27,871 bases of DNA from an uncultured Oscillospiraceae bacterium (GTDB lineage: Bacteria > Bacillota > Clostridia > Oscillospirales > Oscillospiraceae), in NCBI GenBank assembly GCA_934645175.1, contig CAKUDE010000032.1, positions 1 through 27,871 of the forward strand. The letters are read 5' to 3'. Both the position numbers and the translations under genes were made by a program. Under the pieces are notes generated by a model. The model was not told where the DNA came from and searched no databases. It was given only the letters and a program-made list of their open reading frames with translations. Within the stretch, counting starts at the first letter, position 1. Each line of letters starts with the position of its first letter. Shown one piece after another: positions 12,404 to 18,776 of this stretch.

Positions 12404-13867
12404 GTGTCCGGCACGGGAAGCAGAAGTTTATTCGGAAGGCGTGTGCTCTATACGGAGCAGACGCGAATCGACGAGGGCAACATTATTGACGTACTGCAAA
12501 CGGCGCTGTTTACGCACCTCCAGAATCAGGCGGACATTGACTATCTTTACCGTTATTACAAGGGAGATCAGCCGATTTTATACCGGGTAAAGGATGTCCG
12601 GCCGGAGATCAACAACCGGATCGTAGAAAACCGGGCAAACGAGATCGTTTCCTTCAAGGTCGGCTATCTGATGGGCGAGCCTGTGCAGTATGTCAGCCGG
12701 GGAGACGACAGCGGGATTACCGAACAGGTGCTGCGGTTGAACGATTATGTGCTCTCCGAGGACAAGGCAACGAAGGATAGGGAGCTTGCGGACTGGTCGC
12801 ATATCTGCGGAACCTCCTACCGGATGGTGCTGCCGGATGCGGCTGCAGACGTGGAGCAGGACGAGGCGCCTTTTGAGATTTTCACGCTCGACCCGCGATT
12901 TGCCTTTGTGGTGTATTCGACGGCGCTCGGGAACCCGCCTGTGCTGGGCGTAAAATTCGTCCGGCGGGAGGACGGGACGCTCGTATTTTCCTGCTATTCA
13001 GAGGACCGTTTCTTTGAGGTGGAGAACACATGGCGCATTCTGCGCGCGGAGGATCAGATCCTCGGAATCCCGATTATCGAATATCCGGCGAACCGGGCGA
13101 GGCTCGGCGCGTTTGAGATCGTGATTCCGCTGCTCGATGCGATTAACACGGTGGAGAGCAACCGGCTTGACGGCGTGGAGCAGTTTGTGCAGGCGCTGAT
13201 GCTGTTCCACAATGTGGACATATCGTCCGATGATTTCGGAAAGCTCAAGGAGCTGGGCGCGATCAAGTTCAAGGATCTCGACGCCACGCTCAAGGGCGAG
13301 ATCGAATATCTGACCTCGGAGATGAACCAGACGCAGACGCAGACGCTTGTGGACAGCATGTATAACACGGTTTTGACGATCTGCGGAATGCCGAACCGAA
13401 ACGGCGGTTCTTCCACCTCCGACACCGGCTCGGCGGTCATCATGCGCGACGGATGGTCCGCCGCAGAGGCCAGAGCGAAGGACTCGGAGCTAACATTTAA
13501 GCGATCGGAAAAGGAATTCCTTAAAATTCTGCTTCGCATCTGCCGCGACCTCGGTGATCTGAGCCTGAAGCTCTCCGGTTTGGAAATCCGATTTACGCGG
13601 AGAAATTACGAGAATATCGCGCAGAAAATCACCGTTTTGACGCAGATGTTAGCTTGCGAAAAGCTCGCGCCGGAGCTGGCGTTTACGACCTGTGGCGCAT
13701 TCTCCGATCCGCAGGTCGCATACAAAGCCAGCTTGCCATATATCCGAAGAGCCGAACAAAAAGCGGCGCAGACCGCCGCCAGCGACGGAGGAAATACCGA
13801 TGGAAATAGCGGAAATAACGGAAACAGCGAAGAATCGGACGATGCGTCTGCCGCCGGCGGCGATTGA
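12404..13867 (+). CDS. Portal protein, SPP1 gp6-like
   Basis: About 487 residues. Hallmarks are FGRRVLYTEQ near the N-terminus, a QNQADIDYLYRYYKGDQPIL segment, NRIVENRANEIVSFKVGYLM, GEPVQYVSR, then the WSHICGTSYRMVLPD region and a Gln/Thr-rich MNQTQTQTLVDSMYN tract. The last 40 residues are disordered, Asn/Gly/Ser/Asp-rich. The dodecameric portal sits at the head vertex, docks terminase and passes DNA. The start is uncertain: GTG 12404 has GGAGGAG immediately before it (too close for ideal spacing), while TTG 12359 in the same frame has no clear ribosome site. No minor head gene (SPP1 gp7 type) follows, which is unusual for this family. Confidence 0.92.
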   Translation: MSGTGSRSLFGRRVLYTEQTRIDEGNIIDVLQTALFTHLQNQADIDYLYRYYKGDQPILYRVKDVRPEINNRIVENRANEIVSFKVGYLMGEPVQYVSRGDDSGITEQVLRLNDYVLSEDKATKDRELADWSHICGTSYRMVLPDAAADVEQDEAPFEIFTLDPRFAFVVYSTALGNPPVLGVKFVRREDGTLVFSCYSEDRFFEVENTWRILRAEDQILGIPIIEYPANRARLGAFEIVIPLLDAINTVESNRLDGVEQFVQALMLFHNVDISSDDFGKLKELGAIKFKDLDATLKGEIEYLTSEMNQTQTQTLVDSMYNTVLTICGMPNRNGGSSTSDTGSAVIMRDGWSAAEARAKDSELTFKRSEKEFLKILLRICRDLGDLSLKLSGLEIRFTRRNYENIAQKITVLTQMLACEKLAPELAFTTCGAFSDPQVAYKASLPYIRRAEQKAAQTAASDGGNTDGNSGNNGNSEESDDASAAGGD

Positions 13868-13967
13868 GGCTATCGAGGAAATCTTACATCGCCGGAATCA
13901 GGTAGAGATCAAGATCGAGAGCGGCTGCGTTGCAGTCATTGAGATCGAGAGAACAAAGAGAATATGA
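13800..13967 (+). CDS. Small protein downstream of portal, 55 aa
   Basis: A 55-residue protein overlapping the end of the portal gene by 68 bases, with ACGGAGG before ATG 13800 and shifted frame. MRLPPAAIEAIEEILHRRNQ followed by VEIKIESGCVAVIEIERT is a helix plus two strands; the same pattern (one helix, RGN/RRN-x-VEI, VVEIxR) is seen in many prophage small genes. Function unknown. Confidence 0.7.
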   Translation: MEIAEITETAKNRTMRLPPAAIEAIEEILHRRNQVEIKIESGCVAVIEIERTKRI

Positions 13968-13998
13968 AAGGGTCGGCCAAGGGGCCGACAGCCGACCG

Positions 13999-14046
13999 AG
14001 GGGTCGCAAATGCCGAAAGGCGTTTGTGGCCCCTTTTTCGTTTTTT
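13999..14046 (+). terminator. Strong terminator inside the head operon
   Basis: A 15-pair stem (14000-14014 with 14019-14033, several G-U) capped by a GAAA tetraloop, followed by TTTTTCG and six T. A separate perfect seven-pair hairpin GTCGGCC/GGCCGAC precedes it (13972-13989). It would separate portal from scaffold and capsid unless antiterminated or read through. Confidence 0.85.
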
Positions 14047-14048
14047 GT

Positions 14049-14125
14049 GGGCTGGTAGCTCAGTCTGGCAGAGCAGCGGACAGTTTATCCGCAGGCCACG
14101 GGATCGAAGCCCGGACAGCCCTCCA
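14049..14125 (+). tRNA. tRNA-like sequence, possible degenerate tRNA-Asn(GTT)
   Basis: A 77-base cloverleaf fits exactly: acceptor GGGCTGG with ACAGCCC (six of seven pairs), TA, D stem GCTC/GAGC with a nine-base loop, base 26 A, anticodon stem GCGGA/TCCGC, a five-base variable loop, T stem ACGGG/CCCGG (four of five pairs), discriminator T and an encoded CCA (14123-14125). By position the anticodon is GTT (14083-14085, Asn), but base 33 is A instead of the universal T and the T loop reads ATCGAAG instead of TTCGAAN. It begins three bases after the T tract of a strong terminator. It may be a decayed phage tRNA or a tRNA mimic with another role. Confidence 0.5.
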
Positions 14126-14237
14126 TATACGGCGGCAGAGAAGCCGCCTTACCAAAAACGCAGGCGGGAGAAAACCCGCGAAAAAACAGAAAGAGTGCGG
14201 AGATGCACTATAAAAGCGCAGAAAGGAACGTTACGAA
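14126..14237 (+). promoter_or_regulatory. Structured leader before scaffold gene
   Basis: Between the tRNA-like element and the scaffold ATG are three small hairpins: GGCGGC/GCCGCC, GCGGG/CCCGC and GTGC/GCAC, then a TATAAA at about 14211 without a good -35, and an AAAGGAACG ribosome site. Being just after a terminator, it may hold the start or processing site of the scaffold-capsid transcript. No promoter is clear. Confidence 0.35.
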
Positions 14238-14828
14238 ATGGCAAAAATCAACACGAAGCTGATCGAAAACTACGATCAAATGACCACGGAGCAGAAGCTC
14301 GCCGCGCTGGAGGCGCTCGACCAGCCGGACCCGGATCTGAGCGGCTATGTCAGGAAGGATCTCTACGACAAGGCGGCGTCGGATGCGGCCGCATGGAAAA
14401 AGAAGCACAACGAGCTGCTGACCGAGGACGAGCGCAAGAAGCAGGAGCAAGCCGACAGCCTTTCTGCCATGCAGAGAGAGCTTGAGGAGCTGCGGAAGGA
14501 CAAGCAGATTTCCGAGTATACGGCGCGGTTTGTCGGTCTCGGGTATGACGAGGCGCTTGCGAAGGACACCGCAGCCGCGATGGCGGCCGGAGACAGCGCA
14601 AAGGTTTTTGCCAACCAGGCGAAGTTCAACGAGGCATACGCGAAAAAGGTCAAGGCGGACGCGCTTGGCAGAACGCCCAGACCGAACGGCGGCGCGGACA
14701 CGGGCACGGCGGGACAGGACTTCGGAAAGATGATCGAGGCCGCGAATGCAAGAAACGATTACGCCGCAGTGGCCTATTACACCCGTCTGCAGGCGCAGGC
14801 GGAGGCACAGAACCAGAATAACCAGTAA
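14238..14828 (+). CDS. Head scaffolding protein
   Basis: A 196-residue protein with GAAAGGAACG upstream. The centre is a long charged coiled coil (AAAWKKKHNELLTEDERKKQ, then QADSLSAMQRELEELRKDKQ), followed by ARFVGLGYDEALAKDTAAAM and a Gly/Gln/Asn-rich end. This composition and its place between portal and capsid identify a scaffold of the gp11/DUF4355-like type, which guides procapsid assembly and leaves before maturation. Confidence 0.85.
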   Translation: MAKINTKLIENYDQMTTEQKLAALEALDQPDPDLSGYVRKDLYDKAASDAAAWKKKHNELLTEDERKKQEQADSLSAMQRELEELRKDKQISEYTARFVGLGYDEALAKDTAAAMAAGDSAKVFANQAKFNEAYAKKVKADALGRTPRPNGGADTGTAGQDFGKMIEAANARNDYAAVAYYTRLQAQAEAQNQNNQ

Positions 14829-14842
14829 AGGAGAAATGAATT

Positions 14843-15883
14843 ATGGCAGACCAGTTTGCCACCAGCTTTGGCGTCCTGAATTATTCCGGGATGCTGTTCA
14901 ACAAGGGTAACACAAAAACGCCGCTCAGCTCCATGATCGGCAGCCGCGCAAAGACCACGAACCATGTGGAATTTGTGACCGGCCAGGAGTACACCGGCGG
15001 CGGCGTCGGCTCGCAGCCGGAGATCTCCGAGAGCGCTTCGCTCACGGCTCCCGACGCAAGCGTTGCGACCCGGACGCAGAAAACGAACGTGACGCAGATC
15101 TTCATGGAGGCCGTCGGCATTTCCTACGCCAAGGAATCCAACATGGGTACGCTGAGCGGCATCAATATCGCCAACCAGCAGGCCAATCCCATCAACGAGC
15201 TTGATTTCCAGGTGGCGGTAAAGATGCAGAAGGTCGCCCGCGACATCGAGTACACCTTCATCAACGGCGTTTACAACAAGGCGACGAGCGACGCGACGGT
15301 CAACAAGACGCGCGGACTTGTTTCCGCAATCACCTCGAACGTGACGGCCATGAAGTCCAAGCCGCTCGGCCTGTGGGACATTGCCGACATGGTGAAGAAG
15401 ATCTACGAGAGCAACGCGCCGCAGGACGGCCTTGCGCTGTGGTGCGACGCCGTGACGATGTTCCAGATCAACGCAGATGCGGTGCAGAACGGCCTGACCG
15501 TCGTGCCTGCCGCCCGCGAGATCAACGGCATCAAGCTTTCGAGCGTGATCACGCCCATCGGCGTGGTGTACCTGTATCTCGGCGAGTGCCTGCCCGCAGG
15601 AACCGCGCTGCTGATCAACCCGGACGTGCTTGCGCCGGTTTATCAGCCCGTTCCCGGAAAGGGTAACTTCTTCCTTGAGCCGCTTTCCAAGACCGGCGCG
15701 GGATCGAAGTATCAGCTCTTCGGCCAGATCGGTCTTGACCACGGTCCCGAGTGGTACCACGGCAAGTTTACCGGTATTGCCACGACCTTCGACAGACCGA
15801 CCTACAGCCGCAGCGTGTTCATCGCGAACGACGCGAGCAACCCCGTAAACACCAAGGAAGTCGCTTCTTCGACGGGCGGCTGA
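14843..15883 (+). CDS. Major capsid protein, SU10/DUF5309 type
   Basis: A 346-residue protein with AAAGGAG upstream. It has the DUF5309 (PF17236) pattern: N-terminal LSSMIG with HVEFVTGQEYTGG, PDASVATRTQKTNVTQIFME, ELDFQVAVKMQKVARDIEYT, an LWCDAVTMFQINA strand and a C-terminal LDHGPEWYHGKFTGI. The HK97 fold is expected. No N-terminal delta domain is seen, in line with a separate scaffold protein. It is the most abundant head protein. Confidence 0.9.
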   Translation: MADQFATSFGVLNYSGMLFNKGNTKTPLSSMIGSRAKTTNHVEFVTGQEYTGGGVGSQPEISESASLTAPDASVATRTQKTNVTQIFMEAVGISYAKESNMGTLSGINIANQQANPINELDFQVAVKMQKVARDIEYTFINGVYNKATSDATVNKTRGLVSAITSNVTAMKSKPLGLWDIADMVKKIYESNAPQDGLALWCDAVTMFQINADAVQNGLTVVPAAREINGIKLSSVITPIGVVYLYLGECLPAGTALLINPDVLAPVYQPVPGKGNFFLEPLSKTGAGSKYQLFGQIGLDHGPEWYHGKFTGIATTFDRPTYSRSVFIANDASNPVNTKEVASSTGG

Positions 15884-15911
15884 TTCGCAGAGGGCAGAAA
15901 GGAGGCGGAGC

Positions 15912-16223
15912 ATGTCTGACGCAGAAAAGATAGTTATGGCACAGGCTCTGTCCGGCGAAGCGGACGAGGGGACGGTTTCCGCCTACCTTGCTCTTGCGGG
16001 GAGCCGGATATGCCGAAAGGCATTTCCGTTTGACCCGGAGGCGACACAGGTCCCCGCGCGGTACGGGCATTTACAGGTGGAGATCGCCGTGTATCTGCTC
16101 AACAAGCGCGGCGCCGAGGGAGAATCTGCGCACAGCGAAAACGGCGTTTCCAGAAGCTACGAGAGCGGGGACATTCCCGCCTCGATGCTCCGGGACATCG
16201 TGCCGCAGGCTGCGGTGCTTTGA
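15912..16223 (+). CDS. Head-tail connector protein
   Basis: A 103-residue protein with AAAGGAGG upstream. Helical N-terminus, then RYGHLQVEIAVYLLNKRGAE, GESAHSENGVSRSYESGDIP and MLRDIVP. This pattern matches gp6/gp15-like adaptor proteins found directly after capsid genes. It would form a ring under the portal. Confidence 0.85.
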   Translation: MSDAEKIVMAQALSGEADEGTVSAYLALAGSRICRKAFPFDPEATQVPARYGHLQVEIAVYLLNKRGAEGESAHSENGVSRSYESGDIPASMLRDIVPQAAVL

Positions 16224-16232
16224 GGTGCGGCC

Positions 16233-16607
16233 ATGAAGCTGATGCACAGGAATTTACAGCGGTTTTTCTATCTGCTCTATGACGGAAAGGAAGCCGTGAC
16301 GGACGAGAACGGAAACGAGACCGGCGAGGAGCGTGTGCGCTACAAGCCCGCCGTTTCTGCGGCAGCAAACATTTCCGCCGCGACGGGAGCCTCACAGATC
16401 GAGCAGTTCGGCAATCTGGCGGGCTACGACAAGGTAATCCTGACGGACGACACGACGTGTCCCATCGACGAAAACACGGTCCTGTTTTTGGACAAAGCAC
16501 CGGAATACCGCGCAGACGGAAGCCCGGTCTATGACTACGTGATTCGGCGCGTCGCGAAGTCCCTGAATTGCATCGCGTATGCGGTCAGCAGGGTGAGCGT
16601 GTCGTGA
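16233..16607 (+). CDS. Head closure (stopper) protein, putative
   Basis: A 124-residue protein starting nine bases after the connector gene. The strand-rich sequence (FYLLYDGKEAVTDENGNETG, then KVILTDDTTCPIDENTVLFL, YDYVIRRVAKSLN) fits SPP1 gp16-like head-completion proteins, and the gene order connector, stopper, neck, terminator agrees. It would plug the head after packaging. Its stop overlaps the next start as GTGA. Confidence 0.7.
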   Translation: MKLMHRNLQRFFYLLYDGKEAVTDENGNETGEERVRYKPAVSAAANISAATGASQIEQFGNLAGYDKVILTDDTTCPIDENTVLFLDKAPEYRADGSPVYDYVIRRVAKSLNCIAYAVSRVSVS

Positions 16608-17095
16608 AAAAGAAAATCGTTGTGCCGCTTTCGACCGACGGGATCAGCAGCCTGCAGAAGGAGCTGGCGGAGTACCGGAGGTGGCAGCGGGAAAAAGCGA
16701 AGGAACTTGCGGCTCGGCTGGCGATGCTCGGCGCTTCGGTCGCCTCCATCCGATTTACAAGGGCTGTGTATTCCGGGATGAGGGACGCAAATGTGTCCGT
16801 TGAGGCAATCCCGAACGGATATACGGTCAGAGCGGAGGGACAATCCGTGCTTTTTATCGAGTTCGGCTCCGGCATTACCTACGGCTACGGGCATCCGGAG
16901 GCCGCAGAAAACGGCATGGGGCCGGGCACTTACCAGGACGGGAAAGGCCACTGGGATGACCCGAGGGGCTGGTGGCTCCCGAAAAGCGCCGGGGGCGGGC
17001 ACACATACGGTAATCCCCCGGCGATGGCAATGTACGAAGCGAGAAAGACGATTGAGCGGGAGCTGCCGAGGATCGTAAAGGAGGTATTTGCGTGA
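16604..17095 (+). CDS. Neck / tail completion protein, HK97 gp10-like
   Basis: A 163-residue protein from GTG 16604 (GTGA overlap; the frame could extend to ATG 16568 but without good spacing). A helical N-terminus (LQKELAEYRRWQREKAKELA) is followed by ARFGS-like FIEFGSGITYGYGHP, GHWDDPRGWWLP and AMAMYEARKTIERELPRIV. This is the usual pattern of gp10-like proteins in Firmicute siphophages. It joins the head to the tail. Confidence 0.85.
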   Translation: MKKKIVVPLSTDGISSLQKELAEYRRWQREKAKELAARLAMLGASVASIRFTRAVYSGMRDANVSVEAIPNGYTVRAEGQSVLFIEFGSGITYGYGHPEAAENGMGPGTYQDGKGHWDDPRGWWLPKSAGGGHTYGNPPAMAMYEARKTIERELPRIVKEVFA

Positions 17096-17493
17096 TCGAC
17101 ATCGAAAGCGAGGTCTACACACAGATCGCCGCAGAGCTGCGCAAGCGCTTCCCGGGCATCCTCATCAGTGGTGAGTATGTAAACGCGCCGTCGCGCTTTC
17201 CCTATGTGAGCCTGATCGAGCAGGACAACTATACGACGCTGCGGCATATGGACGGTGCGAGCCGTGAGAAATACGCCACGGTGATGTATGAGGTCAATGT
17301 GTACTCGGACAAGGCCGGAAGCAAAAAGAGCGTATGCCGCGCGATCATGGGAGTGATCGACGAAGGAATGTATGCGAAGAACTTCACGAGGATCTCCCTT
17401 TCCCCGGTGCCGAACATGGGCGAGGGGACAATTTACCGCCTGACCGCGAGATATCGCGCGGAAACGGACGGAAATACGATTTACAGAGTTTAA
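17092..17493 (+). CDS. Tail terminator-like protein
   Basis: A 133-residue protein starting at GTG 17092 within a four-base overlap. The order helix (EVYTQIAAELRKRFPG), FPYVSLIEQDNYT, YEVNVYSDKAGSKKSVCRAI and RLTARYRAETDGNTIYRV is common in proteins between gp10-like and major tail genes that act as tail terminators, limiting tube length. The assignment rests on pattern and position. Confidence 0.75.
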   Translation: MIDIESEVYTQIAAELRKRFPGILISGEYVNAPSRFPYVSLIEQDNYTTLRHMDGASREKYATVMYEVNVYSDKAGSKKSVCRAIMGVIDEGMYAKNFTRISLSPVPNMGEGTIYRLTARYRAETDGNTIYRV

Positions 17494-17517
17494 TTTTACG
17501 AAAGGAAGATATGTTAC

Positions 17518-17952
17518 ATGGCGATTTCAACCTATAAAGTTTTCCTCATGCACAAGGGAAGCTCCGAAAGCTCCTATAGCAAGCTGATCGACATCAAGGA
17601 ATTCCCCGATCTCGGCGGCGACCCTGAAATGCTGGAGACCACGACCCTCAGCGACAAGATGCAGACTTTTATCGCGGGCATTCAGTCCATGGATGCCATG
17701 CAGTTTACGGCGAACTACACGCTGTCGGAATACAAAGAGCTGCAGAAGCTGAACGGAAAGACGGAGAGCTATGCCGTGTGGTTCGGCGGCACCGAAAGCG
17801 GCGGCACGCTGACCCCCACCGGCAGCGACGGCAAATTCAAGTTTGACGGCCAGCTTACATGCTATCCCAACGGCGGCGGCGTAAACGAGGTAATCAATCT
17901 GACAATTTCCATTGCGCCGTCCACGCCGATCACGCTGGACGATGCAGCCTGA
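17518..17952 (+). CDS. Major tail protein
   Basis: A 144-residue protein with GAAAGGAAG upstream. Features are STYKVFLMHKG, LIDIKEFPDLGGDPEMLETT, TLSDKMQTFIAGIQ and NLTISIAPSTPITL, typical of the tail tube proteins of Firmicute siphophages (beta-sandwich fold). The lack of a sheath gene supports a non-contractile tail. It lies in standard order before the assembly chaperones. Confidence 0.85.
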   Translation: MAISTYKVFLMHKGSSESSYSKLIDIKEFPDLGGDPEMLETTTLSDKMQTFIAGIQSMDAMQFTANYTLSEYKELQKLNGKTESYAVWFGGTESGGTLTPTGSDGKFKFDGQLTCYPNGGGVNEVINLTISIAPSTPITLDDAA

Positions 17953-17967
17953 CGGGAGGATACATAA

Positions 17968-18306
17968 ATGGCAAAGACGATCTGTGTAAAGGACAAAAAG
18001 ACCGGCAAGGAATACACGCTGGAATTCACCAGACGGAGCGCTTCCGTTCTGGAACAGAACGGCTTCGAGCTGGATGGCGTGACCAAAAAGCCCATGATGA
18101 TGATCCCGATGCTGTTCCGAGGCGCATTCCTTGCGCGCCACAGCGGAACGAAGGGCGAGACCATCGAGCGCATCTTTGAGGCGCTGCGCGGCAGGGGAGA
18201 GCTGATCAAGGCTCTGTGCGAAATGTACTATGACGCCTACGCGACGCTTCTCGACGAGCCGGAGGACGGCGACGAGGGAAACGAGGGCTGGAAGATAGTC
18301 GAGTAA
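17968..18306 (+). CDS. Tail assembly chaperone G (DUF5055-like), zero-frame product
   Basis: A 112-residue protein with CGGGAGG upstream. KDKKTGKEYTLEFTRRSASV, ELDGVTKKPMMMIP, FRGAFLARHSGTKGETIERI and FEAL match DUF5055-type chaperones (PF16478). It should coat the tape measure before tube polymerisation. The slippery site GGGAAAC lies at codons 104-105, near the end. Ribosomes that do not slip finish with NEGWKIVE. Confidence 0.85.
   Translation: MAKTICVKDKKTGKEYTLEFTRRSASVLEQNGFELDGVTKKPMMMIPMLFRGAFLARHSGTKGETIERIFEALRGRGELIKALCEMYYDAYATLLDEPEDGDEGNEGWKIVE
18276..18282 (+). promoter_or_regulatory. -1 programmed frameshift site GGGAAAC
   Basis: The heptamer reads G GGA AAC in the zero frame, the correct register for tandem slippage to GGG AAA. 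The -1 frame is then open without a stop from here to 18776. It is one base different from the GGGAAAG site of the lambda G-T frameshift. Confidence 0.88.
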
Positions 18307-18776
18307 GCACTCTATTTTCCGAGAACGGAGGGGGTGGGGACGACCCCGCCCCCTCATTTGCTTACACGGCGGCCTTCAAAAAGGCCATACCATTCTACCT
18401 CGCAATTGGAATGAGCTACGACGAATTCTGGAACGGGGACGTGGAGCTTGCAAGATACCGCCGGGAAGCGTGGAGGCTCGGGCGAGAGGTTCGCAATCAG
18501 GAGCTTTGGCTGCAGGGCGCGTATTTCTACGAAGCGCTTCTGGACGCCGCTCCCATGCTGCACGCCTTTGCGAAAAAAGGCACGAAGCCCACTCCGTACC
18601 GGGATGCTCCGTTTGAGATTTTCCCGAAAAAGGCGAAGGACGGCGCGGCAAAGCTCCCGGAAACGCAGCAGGAGAAGAACGACAAAAAGGCGAAAGCCGT
18701 TATGGAAATGATGATGATATCCATCAACAGGAAATTTGAAGCGAAGGGAGGCGGCAGCGATGGCGGAAAACGTTGA
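18279..18776 (+). CDS. Tail assembly chaperone T extension (-1 frame)
   Basis: The -1 frame continues from the slippery site for 165 residues. Its conserved part starts well before the first ATG (18411): SFAYTAAFKKAIPFYLAIGM then SYDEFWNGDVELARYRREA, which is the standard T-domain opening in these phages. The internal ATG at 18411 has no ribosome site, so synthesis by frameshift is expected, giving a G-T fusion of about 269 residues. The C-terminal part is charged and helical (PETQQEKNDKKAKAVMEMMM). It overlaps the tape measure start by 17 bases. Confidence 0.85.
   Translation, partial: KRGLEDSRVSTLFSENGGGGDDPAPSFAYTAAFKKAIPFYLAIGMSYDEFWNGDVELARYRREAWRLGREVRNQELWLQGAYFYEALLDAAPMLHAFAKKGTKPTPYRDAPFEIFPKKAKDGAAKLPETQQEKNDKKAKAVMEMMMISINRKFEAKGGGSDGGKR
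18328..18355 (+). other. GC-rich hairpin downstream of frameshift site
   Basis: GAGGGGGTGGGG (18328-18339) pairs with CCCCGCCCCCTC (18344-18355), 12 pairs with one G-U and a four-base ACGA loop, just past the zero-frame stop. It lies about 45 bases after GGGAAAC, further than the usual 5 to 9 for a stimulatory stem, and lacks a proper T tract. Confidence 0.6.

Noticed and set aside
14081..14087. Reading the tRNA-like anticodon as a stop suppressor (TTA)
   Set aside because: This needs a shifted anticodon stem that no longer pairs; the only good stem puts GTT at positions 34-36.
14777..15913. Long minus-strand frame (378 codons) opposite the capsid gene
   Set aside because: It is opposite a clear capsid gene, has His/Arg/Val-rich composition typical of antisense frames in G+C-rich DNA, and no ribosome site.
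18328..18355. GC hairpin as a terminator before the tape measure gene
   Set aside because: It is followed by ATTTG with no real T tract, and the T-domain reading frame continues through it.
18411..18776. T-domain chaperone as an independent gene from ATG 18411
   Set aside because: There is no ribosome site, and the conserved part of the protein begins upstream of this ATG in the frameshifted frame.
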